Assembly (NCBI GenBank): GCA_934636825.1 | Contig: CAKUBG010000006.1 | Location: forward strand, 1-64,000 | DNA length: 64,000 nucleotides | Direction of reading: 5' to 3' | Source: an uncultured bacterium | GTDB taxonomy: Bacteria; Vulcanimicrobiota; Xenobia; Xenobiales; Xenobiaceae | Shown: piece by piece, positions 24,827 to 33,552 of the stretch | How positions within the stretch are numbered: position 1 is the stretch's first letter | Layout: the number at the start of each line of letters is the position of its first letter | Position numbers and translations under genes: made by a program | Notes under the pieces: generated by a model | What the model was told of the DNA's origin: nothing | What the model saw: the letters and a program-made list of their open reading frames with translations, nothing else | The model's database searches: none

Positions 24827-26959
24827 CTACTTGGTGTTAGGTTTAGCCCAAATATATTGGCTGAAATTTGTCTGTGGGTTGGCCGCTGAAGGGCCGTGAT
24901 GGACATGGCCGCTGCGCAGCGATTCGAAACGAGTAAGCACAGCTATATAATGATTTGTAGCCATCCACAGTGAAGCTTCTGCCCAAGTTAGAGGCGTGTT
25001 GACGCCTGGTAAGTAAGCTTTTTGCGAATGAGGAGGCAAGGTGCTGACACATTGCCAAGCTTCGGGAACCGACCAAGCTGGAGCCGGAGCGCCGTTAGCT
25101 TTCACAGTTTCTGTTTCTGGGGTAATGCGAGCATAAGCGCGATTGATATTGCGATTGGCCCCAGCTAAACATTTTTTTACCAACTCTTTTTCAGCTTGGC
25201 TTAATTGTGGCTTTTGGTTGGGCTTGACGCGACGGGCGGCTTTTTCGTATATAGCTTGGGCTTGTTCAGCATAGCCGCGAGCTAAATCGGAAACTAAAAA
25301 CCATTGAGCTTCACAATTTGGAGCGGTTAATTGCGAGCGGGCCATAAATACATCGGCTTCACTGGCATCTTTAGAGCCAAATTCTTTTAATATATCATGC
25401 CAAGCTAAATTGACATGGCCATTAGGATCGCAAGCTATATTATAATTCAAGTTTAAGTAGCTATCGGGAGAGAGAGCTTTACTGCCGTCTTTTAAGGTCA
25501 AATTGAAAGGAGCGTAGCGCAAAGCTCCGTGTTCTCTAACTAAAGAATTTTCCAGCATTTGCAAATTGTCGATATGTTTGCGCACACTGGTTAAATAATT
25601 ATCATCTAATTGCACTTGGGTAGAAGAAAGCAAAGCTAAAGAAATATCTTTTTCGCGATTGCCCGGACTTTCGGCATAATAAGTTTGACGCACACGCTCT
25701 ATACCGCGTTCAAAGGCCTTTTCTATATCTTGGCGACGGCTGAAAATATCGCCGTGTTTCTGACAGCGCAAAGCGTGGCGCAATCTGACGATACCTTTAT
25801 TGGAATCGTAAGCTTTGTTGTACATAATATCGAGAACTTCATCTAAGGCGTCATTTATAGCTTGCGTATCCCAGGTCAAACCGCCGGGGAAGGGCACTTC
25901 TTCCCAGTTGCCGGCTGAAGGAGCGCTAGAATAATCAATACTGACAAAATAAGCGGTTAAATTAACGACAGCTTGCAAAAATTGCGGCGAAGGATTATCG
26001 ATACCGCGATCCCAATGTTTTAAATAACCATCGCGCAAAGCGGCCATAAAAGCGCGTAAAGCCAAACCGTGCGACTCTAAGCGTTTATTATTGAACCAGT
26101 TTTTGTCTCGTTCTAAGGTGCTGGGATAAAAAATATGGGCTACACCTTCTACCGGGCCGCCTTCGCGGTAAGACTTGGGATCGGCAATAGCTTTATCGAA
26201 AGCTTGTTGCTCTACCGGGTTGGTATAAAACTTAGCTAAAGTATTTAAAGCCTCAGTCCAAGCCTTGGGGCTGACTTCAGTTTCTAAAAGACCAGCATGT
26301 ATAGTATCAGTTACCCAAGCGCGGCTGGACATTTCAGGATTTTCGCCTTCAGGAATATCGCTAGTGGCAATTAAACCGTTCTTTTCGTTAAGATTGATGC
26401 GAAAAACTCGATTGCGCAAAGCCAGATCGCGCAATTTAAGCAAAGAATTGCTGGTATATTGAGGTTGCATAAGCGCAAAAATCGCTTTGTTGTACACCGG
26501 CACTTGATAATCGGGCCCGACAAAAGTTTTATAGGTGAGGTTGGTAGCCGCTTGCATTGTCACCAAAGTATTGAGTAAGACCGAGACGCCATTTTCTGTT
26601 TTGGCCAATTTCTCCCAAGTTAAGCGGCAATCTACTGTGTGTTTTTTAGGTAAATTATTTAAATCTGGCACTTCAATACTATCAGTGCCGAGCATTTTGC
26701 TCAATTGATCGATCCAAGGGGCGTCGGAAATTTGAAAATTGCGCCCTTCTTTTTGCATCGCTTTTAATTTGCTGATGCTCTCTTCCACAAATTTATTTAC
26801 TTCAGATGCAGAAGTAATTGTTTGTGGGGCTGAAATGGCAGCGACGGAGGGAGCCGCTGAAGAAGTATCGCCCTCAGCCGAAACTGAAGGGGCAGCCCAA
26901 GCGGAAAGGGGCAAACTGATAAAGCAAGCTAAAGCCAAAAGGTGAGAAGTAAACTTCAT
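24827..26959 (-). CDS. Large secreted protein of unknown function
   Basis: This 710-residue protein is read from the ATG at 26959, chosen because AGGAGA lies 10 nt upstream and MKFTSHLLALACFISLPLSA is a clean signal peptide (cleavage near AWA-APS). The mature protein begins with an Ala/Ser/Thr-rich linker and continues as a mostly helical domain with many aromatic and Asn residues (YFVSIDYSSAPSAGNWEEVP; RHALRCQKHGDIF). No catalytic motif or named domain is recognised. It lies 85 bases downstream of the Clp-like gene on the same strand and could be co-transcribed with it. Confidence 0.7.
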   Translation of the reverse strand: MKFTSHLLALACFISLPLSAWAAPSVSAEGDTSSAAPSVAAISAPQTITSASEVNKFVEESISKLKAMQKEGRNFQISDAPWIDQLSKMLGTDSIEVPDLNNLPKKHTVDCRLTWEKLAKTENGVSVLLNTLVTMQAATNLTYKTFVGPDYQVPVYNKAIFALMQPQYTSNSLLKLRDLALRNRVFRINLNEKNGLIATSDIPEGENPEMSSRAWVTDTIHAGLLETEVSPKAWTEALNTLAKFYTNPVEQQAFDKAIADPKSYREGGPVEGVAHIFYPSTLERDKNWFNNKRLESHGLALRAFMAALRDGYLKHWDRGIDNPSPQFLQAVVNLTAYFVSIDYSSAPSAGNWEEVPFPGGLTWDTQAINDALDEVLDIMYNKAYDSNKGIVRLRHALRCQKHGDIFSRRQDIEKAFERGIERVRQTYYAESPGNREKDISLALLSSTQVQLDDNYLTSVRKHIDNLQMLENSLVREHGALRYAPFNLTLKDGSKALSPDSYLNLNYNIACDPNGHVNLAWHDILKEFGSKDASEADVFMARSQLTAPNCEAQWFLVSDLARGYAEQAQAIYEKAARRVKPNQKPQLSQAEKELVKKCLAGANRNINRAYARITPETETVKANGAPAPAWSVPEAWQCVSTLPPHSQKAYLPGVNTPLTWAEASLWMATNHYIAVLTRFESLRSGHVHHGPSAANPQTNFSQYIWAKPNTK

Positions 26960-27044
26960 AAAAAACGGCTCTCCTAAGAAAACATGTGGTAATAAAACTA
27001 ACGGCAAGACAGTGCGAACTATCTTGCCGAATAGCTAGAAAAAA

Positions 27045-28481
27045 CTAATTTTTGGAATTTTTAGGCTGCTGGGCAATGGACAATACTTTATCTTGTTCAG
27101 TAAGCAAAATATTGTCTCCGCGACTAATTTGCTTATCCAGTAGAGCTTTAGCTACAAAGCTGCCAATCTCTCTGGAGAAGAGACGGTGCAAAGAAGCGGC
27201 TCCGTGGCCCACGTCTTCATTTTTCTTAATAAGGTAAACTTTTACGGTTTCGTCTACACTTAAAGCTAAATTATGTTCGTGTTGAAGCTCTTTAGCCAGT
27301 TCGTCGATCCAAGTATCTAACAATTTGAGTTGATCTTTATCGCTAATAGGCGGGAAGAAGACCGTTTCATCCACCAAACTTATCGTATCGGAACGCAATA
27401 CCGTCTCAATATCAGGCATAAGCGAACGCTCGTACTGATCTTGGGAGCTGTCTTCTTTGTCTTTGCTCTTACGGAAGCCGACGTTGGCATTTTTGAAAAA
27501 TTCAGCATCGATGGAAAGAGAAAGAATGATAATATGATCGCGGAAATCGAGGCGGCTGCCGTCGCTGGTCATAAAACGGCCTCGCTCCAAAATCTGGTGG
27601 ATACACTCCATGGCTTTAGGGTGAGCTTGCTCTATATCTTCAATATAGATAACTCCAAAAGGAAATTCGCGATTGAGTACACCCAAAAGTGAATCCTGAC
27701 CGCCGCTACCTATAAGCTGAGCAGCTCTGGCTTCATCGCTAAAGTCGCCTAAGCTCAAGCGAGCGACACGATCTGAGTCGTTAAACAAGAACTTAGCCAA
27801 GTTGCGAGCTAAAGTTAAGCGACCCGAGCCGCGCGGCCCCACAAAGAGAAAACTGGCGATAGGGCGACTGCTGCCCAAGAAGCCGGCCCAAGAGCGAGTC
27901 AAAGTGTCGGCAATGCGAGCAATGGCCGCTTCTTGCACCACGACGTTGCGCTTGAGCTCTTCGCCACACTCGGAAAGACGTCGACGCCATTTATTATTCT
28001 GCTCGGCTGTGCTGCCTTTACTGCGGAAAGAAAGCACTTCGGGACGGCGTGTCGTCGGCTCAGCCAACATGTCTTCAATGTCTGAGCACCAGCGTTTCGA
28101 CTCGTCTTCATCTTTAACCAAAACTTGAGCCGCTTCGCAACTAAATTCGTCCAGAAGCGACCACAACAAATGGAGCGTGCCTACCGGTTTATTGTAAGTT
28201 TGCGCAAATTCTTCTGCACTGTGGAACATCATAATGTTGCGCAAACTGCGGGGAGGATCTTCCACTTTTTTGTAGCCGCGTCCCAAAAGCTCGACTAACT
28301 TTTTGCTAATCTTTGTATAGCTAATGCCTTTGCTGCGCAAAAAAATGGCTGCTTGGCAATTTTTCAAGGCCAAAATAGCCAGAAGCAAATGCTCGGCAGT
28401 GACAAATTGGTGCTTGAGCTTGGTGGCCTCTTCTTTGGCTTGAACTTTTACTTTTTCTAAGTTGCTGGTATAAAGTTTCAT
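27045..28481 (-). CDS. Single-ring Clp/ClpC-like protein with degenerate ATPase motifs
   Basis: This is a 478-residue protein. Residues 1-140 form a Clp N-domain (KHQFVTAEHLLLAILAL; VGTLHLLWSLLDEF). Residues ~165-460 match the second AAA+ module of ClpC/ClpB, and the first AAA module is absent. Core motifs are altered: Walker A is GPRGSGRLT (Lys replaced by Arg221), Walker B reads YIEDIEQAH instead of the usual DEIEKAH, sensor 1 Asn is Ser in ILSLSID, and the sensor 2 GARPLRR is GAASLHR. ATP hydrolysis is therefore doubtful. It starts 25 bases after the TPR/Lon-like gene, so the two are almost certainly co-expressed. A substrate-recruiting or scaffold role is inferred. Confidence 0.8.
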   Translation of the reverse strand: MKLYTSNLEKVKVQAKEEATKLKHQFVTAEHLLLAILALKNCQAAIFLRSKGISYTKISKKLVELLGRGYKKVEDPPRSLRNIMMFHSAEEFAQTYNKPVGTLHLLWSLLDEFSCEAAQVLVKDEDESKRWCSDIEDMLAEPTTRRPEVLSFRSKGSTAEQNNKWRRRLSECGEELKRNVVVQEAAIARIADTLTRSWAGFLGSSRPIASFLFVGPRGSGRLTLARNLAKFLFNDSDRVARLSLGDFSDEARAAQLIGSGGQDSLLGVLNREFPFGVIYIEDIEQAHPKAMECIHQILERGRFMTSDGSRLDFRDHIIILSLSIDAEFFKNANVGFRKSKDKEDSSQDQYERSLMPDIETVLRSDTISLVDETVFFPPISDKDQLKLLDTWIDELAKELQHEHNLALSVDETVKVYLIKKNEDVGHGAASLHRLFSREIGSFVAKALLDKQISRGDNILLTEQDKVLSIAQQPKNSKN

Positions 28482-28506
28482 CTTTAGCTTTTCCCCTTTG
28501 GCAAAA

Positions 28507-30492
28507 TTAAGAATCTATGAGCCAAGCTTTGACAGCTTGACGGGCATTTGAGCAAAGGGTCAAATTGGGCGTAGACCAAATAGTTTGCGGCATATGTTCC
28601 ATGTCAGCATTGATGGCACGAGGCAAAATAAGACGCTTCCACCTTACGCCTGCGTCGTACATGCGCTGCAAACCGGCGGCCAATTGAGGTGAGCTGTAAA
28701 CTCTTCCTTGCAAATCGAGGCGTCCGCCTACTACACACAAGGCGCCGCCGGACGTACCGCTCAGAGCGCTGACCATAGCTAAAAGAAAAGCCAAGCCTAA
28801 CTCTTCGCCGGTGCCTAAATTTTCGTCGGTCAAAGATTCATTGCCTAAATATTCGGAGAGCAAATTGAGCTCGCGATTTATGTCGGCGCTCATATCGCGC
28901 AAATGGATATGGAAATCGTAAGCATTAGGATCGGGCAAACCTAAATTTTTGGCTTCGGATCGCAAATAAGTCCAGGCAATTTCCATAGTGGAAGCTACAG
29001 TTTCTGTGCCAGTTACTTTTACTATACCGCTGCCATCCATAGCTCTAGCACTGATGCCCAAAGCCACGATACCACTATTGGGGACGGGCACAGCGATTAT
29101 TTCATTGTTGAAAGAATCTTCTTCGGCTGGAGTAAGAGACTGTACTTGAATACGAGCCAAGCGATATTTTAAGGTCTGATCGGAAGTTTTGTAATAGTTG
29201 GAAAGAAGTTTCCATATTTCTAAATTTTTGGCCACCTTGGGATTGGTGGTCATGCAACCTTCCAAAACAGAGATCGCTTTGTCGTAGCGCTCTTGGCGAG
29301 CGTACACTTTGGCTGCGCCTACAGCTGCATCGGCTGTTAAGCTCAAATTGTCAGGGTAGGTGAGCAAGAGCTTTTTCCAAGCTTCGATAGCTTTGTCATA
29401 TTCGCCACTATCACACAGCAGCTCTGATTCCAGCGTGGTGCTAGCTGAAGCGGCGGCAATTTCATCTTTAACTCCGGAAGAAGCTGAATCTGAATTGGAG
29501 CTGTTGTTTTGAGAGCGCTGCTCGGCGTCGGGCTCTTCTTTTTTCTGCGCATTTTCGTAAATTTGCGCTGCCGCTTCGATCTGACCAGCTCCTAAAAGGC
29601 AGCGCGAATACATGCGGCGCAAAGAAGGCGATTCAGTAAGCAAAGGCCCAAAAGCGCTAAATATTTGCAAAGCTCTGATATATTCTTCGCGTTCCATGTG
29701 AATAGAAATAATTTCTTCAATAGGAGCAAAAGGATTGAGCTTATCTGAATTGTCTATACAATCGGAGCAAAGGCGCAAAGCATCGTCGTAACGTCTTTGT
29801 ATATGAGCAATGCGAGCCCGCATAAGCATGGCGCTTTCGCTTGACCAGTTGAGATTGAAGCGATATTCGCACCACGTTTGTTCGGGATCTAACTCGACAA
29901 CTTTTTTAAATTCGGAATCGGCGCTCTCAAAATGGGCGATGCGCATATAAAGTAAGCCCATTAAATAGCGCATAGGCAAGCTGTCGTATTCTGCCTCTAA
30001 AGCGCTGCTAGCCAATTCCAACAAGGTTGTCTCTTCGTCGATAGCGTCTTGGCCAAGCACAAAAGAGAGCAAAGCCAAAGAGGCGCGCAACTCAGGATCG
30101 TCCGGAGATTGCTCAAGGCGCTTTTTATACATAGAGCGCAGCAATAGCAAGTCTACAGCCATATTTTCGCGGGCTAGCACTGCTCCCCAGCGATCTAAAG
30201 GAAAACTGCTGGCTCTATCAATTTGGGCCCACTGGTTGTAGGCGGTGATAGCTTCGCTGACTTTGCCGGCTTTGCGATTTATATAGCCTGACCATTCGTA
30301 AACAAGAGAGCGAAAATAGGAACTGGGATCTAACTCGGCGGCTCTGTTGAAAGCTTTAAAAGCCCCGTCAGTGTCGCCGTTGCGCAGACAAGCTTCACCT
30401 ATGCTGACGTGCAAGTCAACATTGTTGGGTTCACGATGGGAACGCTCTAAAAGCTGCTCTACGTACTGACGGGAAGTTAATTTATTACTCAC
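28507..30492 (-). CDS. TPR protein with C-terminal Lon-protease-like domain lacking the catalytic dyad
   Basis: This 661-residue protein starts at a GTG. Residues ~1-450 are TPR-type helical repeats (DLHVSIGEACLRNGDTDGAF; AFKAFNRAAELDPSS) with an acidic/Ser-rich break near 325-350. Residues ~470-655 align with the Lon (S16) proteolytic domain: VKVTGTETVASTMEIAWTYL, AYDFHIHL, FLLAMVSALSG, GGRLDLQGRV, and DAGVRWKRLILPRA. The Lon GPSAG serine motif is GEELG (Glu near residue 564), and the Lon lysine position reads Ala near 605. It should be proteolytically inactive. It neighbours a Clp-like protein with degenerate motifs. A peptide-binding adaptor function is an inference. Confidence 0.8.
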   Translation of the reverse strand: MSNKLTSRQYVEQLLERSHREPNNVDLHVSIGEACLRNGDTDGAFKAFNRAAELDPSSYFRSLVYEWSGYINRKAGKVSEAITAYNQWAQIDRASSFPLDRWGAVLARENMAVDLLLLRSMYKKRLEQSPDDPELRASLALLSFVLGQDAIDEETTLLELASSALEAEYDSLPMRYLMGLLYMRIAHFESADSEFKKVVELDPEQTWCEYRFNLNWSSESAMLMRARIAHIQRRYDDALRLCSDCIDNSDKLNPFAPIEEIISIHMEREEYIRALQIFSAFGPLLTESPSLRRMYSRCLLGAGQIEAAAQIYENAQKKEEPDAEQRSQNNSSNSDSASSGVKDEIAAASASTTLESELLCDSGEYDKAIEAWKKLLLTYPDNLSLTADAAVGAAKVYARQERYDKAISVLEGCMTTNPKVAKNLEIWKLLSNYYKTSDQTLKYRLARIQVQSLTPAEEDSFNNEIIAVPVPNSGIVALGISARAMDGSGIVKVTGTETVASTMEIAWTYLRSEAKNLGLPDPNAYDFHIHLRDMSADINRELNLLSEYLGNESLTDENLGTGEELGLAFLLAMVSALSGTSGGALCVVGGRLDLQGRVYSSPQLAAGLQRMYDAGVRWKRLILPRAINADMEHMPQTIWSTPNLTLCSNARQAVKAWLIDS

Positions 30493-30553
30493 AGAGCCGA
30501 TTTTCTAGGTTCATGGGTTTTGAACCTTCGCTCAAGCGACAGTTTTGCAAAAT

Positions 30554-30597
30554 AGAAAGGCCCTGCGGCGCCGTAAAAGCGCTCAGGGCCTCTTTCT
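30554..30597 (-). terminator. Terminator of the NHL propeller gene
   Basis: On the minus strand AGGCCCTG plus GCGC pairs with GCGC and CAGGGCCT, followed by TTCT. It lies between the NHL gene stop and the GTG of the TPR/Lon-like gene, suggesting separate transcription units or partial read-through. Confidence 0.7.
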
Positions 30598-30632
30598 GCT
30601 CGGAAGCTGTTTATTTGTACAATTGAAGCTGC

Positions 30633-32012
30633 CTATTTATCTTTGTCTTTATCTTTTTCGTCTTTGTCTTTATCGTCTTCTTCTGGCAAAGGACGAGGAG
30701 ACCAAACAAAGACGCACTTTGGAGAACGTAAGCCGAAAGTAGGCTCTAAGCTGTCGTAAACTTCCCAAGAAGAAGTTTGCTTGGGATCTAAACATACAAT
30801 GCGATCATTTCCCGTATCAGCAATATAAATTTTGTTGCCGTCTTCGCTGCAACTCATACCTTTGGGCTCCAAAAATTGGAATCTGCCTCGCCCATAAGAA
30901 CCGATCTCTAAAGGATTTTTACCTTTGAAGTTGTCAGCTTTTACTAAACGTTGGTTAGCTGTATCGACGAAGAAGAAGCCGTCATCAGTTTTAAGAAACT
31001 GAGTGGGAGTAAAAGTGGCACCGCTGAGACCTTGACCGCGATAGACAGTCCAAGTGCTAGGCAAAGCGGTTAAATCGAAAGGAATGCGCACAATCTGGCC
31101 ACGCATGCTATTTTCGCCGCAGCATACGTAAAGGTTGCCTTCCATGTCTAACCACAAATAACCAGGCTGTTTAATTTTATCGTCTTTAAGTTCGGCCATA
31201 GGGGTAGTGTCGCCGAATTTTTCGTAAACTAAAATACGATCGTTGTCAGTATCGGAAATATAAAGACGCTTGCCATGAAAAGCTACGCCGCGCGGGCCGC
31301 TAAATCCGTTGGCCATTTCTGTCCAGCCCAGGCCGCGAATATCATCTAAGCGGATAATACGATTGTTACCGCGATCGGCAATATAAATTTTACCGGTTAC
31401 ATCAACCCAAATTTGTTCCGGATTGAGAAAACGTCCCAAACCGCTGCCGCTCAAACCCAAGGGATAGAAATCTTCGCCTTGTAAGTTTTTCATATAGACG
31501 ATGCGTCCATTGCCGGTATCGGAAATCCAAATACCACTTAAACGCTTGTAATCTTCCGGATTGGAAGATTGAAGCATGGTAAGACGAGGCTTCTTGTCCA
31601 TATTTAAATCGATAGTTTTTACTTTACCTTTTTGCAACTCGTCATTCAGCTCTTTTAAGCTTTTGGCTGCCTCTTGATCTTGAGAGGTTGTTTGAGATTC
31701 AGAAGAGGTCTTTGCTTCCTGAGACTGCCCTTGCTCATTTTCGCTTGTCGTTTCGACTGCTGAGTCATTTTGAGAAGGCGCTTCGGTGCTAGAAGCATCT
31801 TTTGCTTCGTTGCTATCGGCAGTAGCAGCTCCGTTTGGGGGAGCAACTTCGGCAGTAGCTTGAGTAGGAGCTGCAGCTTCTACAGTTGATGAAGTTGTCG
31901 AGCTGTCCGCAGTCTGAGCCTGAGCGGGGAGTACTGTCGAAACGACAGCAGTCAACCACAGTGCCAGTGACACTAAAAGACTGATTATAAAAAACTTATA
32001 TCTGGTAAGCAA
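30633..32012 (-). CDS. Exported NHL-repeat beta-propeller protein
   Basis: This 459-residue protein starts at TTG 32012 with GGAGG 11 nt upstream. It has an N-terminal signal/anchor (FFIISLLVSLALWLTAVVST), a ~100-residue low-complexity Ser/Thr/Glu/Gln linker, then a six-bladed-type propeller with NHL-like repeats: SGIWISDTGNGRIVYMKNL, EQIWVDVTGKIYIADRGNNR, LYISDTDNDRILVYE, and KIYIADTGNDRIVCLDP. It ends with a charged tail of alternating Lys/Asp. NHL propellers are usually binding platforms. The linker suggests the propeller is held away from the membrane. Ligand unknown. Confidence 0.8.
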   Translation of the reverse strand: MLTRYKFFIISLLVSLALWLTAVVSTVLPAQAQTADSSTTSSTVEAAAPTQATAEVAPPNGAATADSNEAKDASSTEAPSQNDSAVETTSENEQGQSQEAKTSSESQTTSQDQEAAKSLKELNDELQKGKVKTIDLNMDKKPRLTMLQSSNPEDYKRLSGIWISDTGNGRIVYMKNLQGEDFYPLGLSGSGLGRFLNPEQIWVDVTGKIYIADRGNNRIIRLDDIRGLGWTEMANGFSGPRGVAFHGKRLYISDTDNDRILVYEKFGDTTPMAELKDDKIKQPGYLWLDMEGNLYVCCGENSMRGQIVRIPFDLTALPSTWTVYRGQGLSGATFTPTQFLKTDDGFFFVDTANQRLVKADNFKGKNPLEIGSYGRGRFQFLEPKGMSCSEDGNKIYIADTGNDRIVCLDPKQTSSWEVYDSLEPTFGLRSPKCVFVWSPRPLPEEDDKDKDEKDKDKDK

Positions 32013-32112
32013 AAATACTAATCCTCCGCGCCGTTTTGGCGCTAAATATTGTCAAAAAAGCCCCGCCCGCTATTATTTGCTTTATTCCTTGCAACATTGG
32101 TGGCCTATCGGC

Positions 32113-32142
32113 TTGACCCCTTTTCAAAAAAAGAAATAATTT
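32113..32142 (+). promoter_or_regulatory. Putative promoter upstream of pta
   Basis: TTGACC (32113-32118) and TAATTT (32137-32142) are separated by 18 bases. The rest of 32013-32322 is non-coding; CCCCCTG..CAGGGG just downstream could form a small hairpin in the 5' leader. Confidence 0.35.
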
Positions 32143-32322
32143 TCCCCCTGGACTAAAATAGCAGGGGTAAAGCTTGCCAAGAAGAAGGCAAGGCCACTTT
32201 TGGGTGAAAGATTATCGCCTTTTAACTATAAGCTTTTCGCTTGAGTTGCCGGTCCTAAGCCGAACCATAAAAGATCTGCTTTGGGCAAGAAGAGGCAAAG
32301 AAAGAATAAGAAGAGGTGTGTT

Positions 32323-33345
32323 ATGGAAATTCTCGATGTTCTGCGCAGTAAGGCTGCGGCCAATCGCCGTCACATTGTGCTGCCTGAGGGAAAAGATGAC
32401 AGAACTTTACAAGCAGCCCGCATGGTTACCGACCGCGGCTACGCTAAAGTGACCGTTATCGGCAAGCCCGAAGAAGTACGTGCCCGCGCCAAAGAACTTG
32501 GCTTCTCCTTAGAAGACGTAGAAATTTTGGATCATACGGCTGCCGACGATTTCGAAGAATATGCTAACGCTTACTATGAGCTGCGCAAAGCCAAAGGTAT
32601 GACTCCCGAAGAAGCTCATGAAGCTATGGCCGATCCTCTCTACTATGCCAATATGATGGTGCGTTCCGGCAAGGCTGACGGTACCGTCGCCGGAGCTACC
32701 AATACTACTGCTCATACTGTGCGTGCCGCTTTAAAGTGCTTAGGTGTACAGCCCGGCCTCAAGACCGTTTCCAGCTTCTTCTTGATGGTGGTCCCCAACA
32801 AGACTTTTGGCGAAAACGGCGCTATGATCTTTGCCGACTGCGGTGTGGTTATCGATCCCGATCCTTTGCAATTGGCTGAAATTACCCTTACTACCGCTGA
32901 TTCTTGCCGACTCTTCTTGGATACCGATCCTCGCATTGCCATGTTGAGCTTCAGTACCAAAGGCAGCGCCAAGAGTGAAAAAATTGACAAAGTTACCGAA
33001 GCTTTGAGCATTGTAAAAGCTCGCCGTCCCGATCTTAATGTCGATGGCGAAATGCAAGTTGATGCTGCTCTTATTCCCAAAATCGGCCAGTCTAAGGCTC
33101 CCGGCTCTCCCGTAGCCGGCCGCGCCAATGTTTTGATCTTCCCCGACATTCAGTCCGGCAATATCGGTTATAAGCTGGCTGAGCGTATGTCCGGTGGCAT
33201 TGCTATCGGCCCTATCTTACAAGGTTTTGACTATGCTTCCAACGACCTCTCTCGCGGTTGCAAAGCTGAAGATATCGTCGACACCGTAGTAATTACCGCT
33301 TTGCAAGCTATCGATTGCGAACGTCGCAAAGCCGAAAGAGCTTAG
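32323..33345 (+). CDS. pta: Phosphate acetyltransferase
   Basis: This 340-residue protein is read from ATG 32323 (AGAGGTG upstream; MEILDVLRSKAAANRRHIVL is the usual Pta start). The PTA/PTB domain covers the whole protein: VLPEGKDDRTLQAARM, GTVAGATNTTAHTVRAALK, MLSFSTKGSAKSEKIDKVTE, and ANVLIFPDIQSGNIGYKLA. It interconverts acetyl-CoA and acetyl phosphate in acetate production. The codon bias is strong, indicating high expression. No acetate kinase gene is adjacent in this window. A strong terminator follows. Confidence 0.93.
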   Translation: MEILDVLRSKAAANRRHIVLPEGKDDRTLQAARMVTDRGYAKVTVIGKPEEVRARAKELGFSLEDVEILDHTAADDFEEYANAYYELRKAKGMTPEEAHEAMADPLYYANMMVRSGKADGTVAGATNTTAHTVRAALKCLGVQPGLKTVSSFFLMVVPNKTFGENGAMIFADCGVVIDPDPLQLAEITLTTADSCRLFLDTDPRIAMLSFSTKGSAKSEKIDKVTEALSIVKARRPDLNVDGEMQVDAALIPKIGQSKAPGSPVAGRANVLIFPDIQSGNIGYKLAERMSGGIAIGPILQGFDYASNDLSRGCKAEDIVDTVVITALQAIDCERRKAERA

Positions 33346-33390
33346 TTCCTGCTATTTAGCGTCAGATTTTGTGCGCTAAAGCCCAACAAA

Positions 33391-33444
33391 AAGAAGCCCG
33401 CTTCTTTGCCGCCGCGAGGCAGCCCCGGAAGCGGGCTTCTTTTA
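33391..33444 (+). terminator. Terminator after pta
   Basis: Perfect arms AAGAAGCCCGCTTC (33391-33404) and its complement (33428-33441) are followed by TTT, with a GC-rich loop. Confidence 0.85.
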
Positions 33445-33465
33445 TGATAAGGTTAGATAGTTATA

Positions 33466-33510
33466 AGAAAAGGAGCCTTCCAGGCCTAAAAACTAGGCTG
33501 GAAAGCTCCC
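33466..33510 (-). terminator. Terminator of the TPR gene
   Basis: On the minus strand GGAGC, TTCCAG and CCTA pair with AGG, CTGGAA and GCTCC, followed by TTTTCTT. Confidence 0.85.
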
Positions 33511-33552
33511 GTTCTTCCGATCTCTTACATCAAACTTTATGAAATAGAATTG

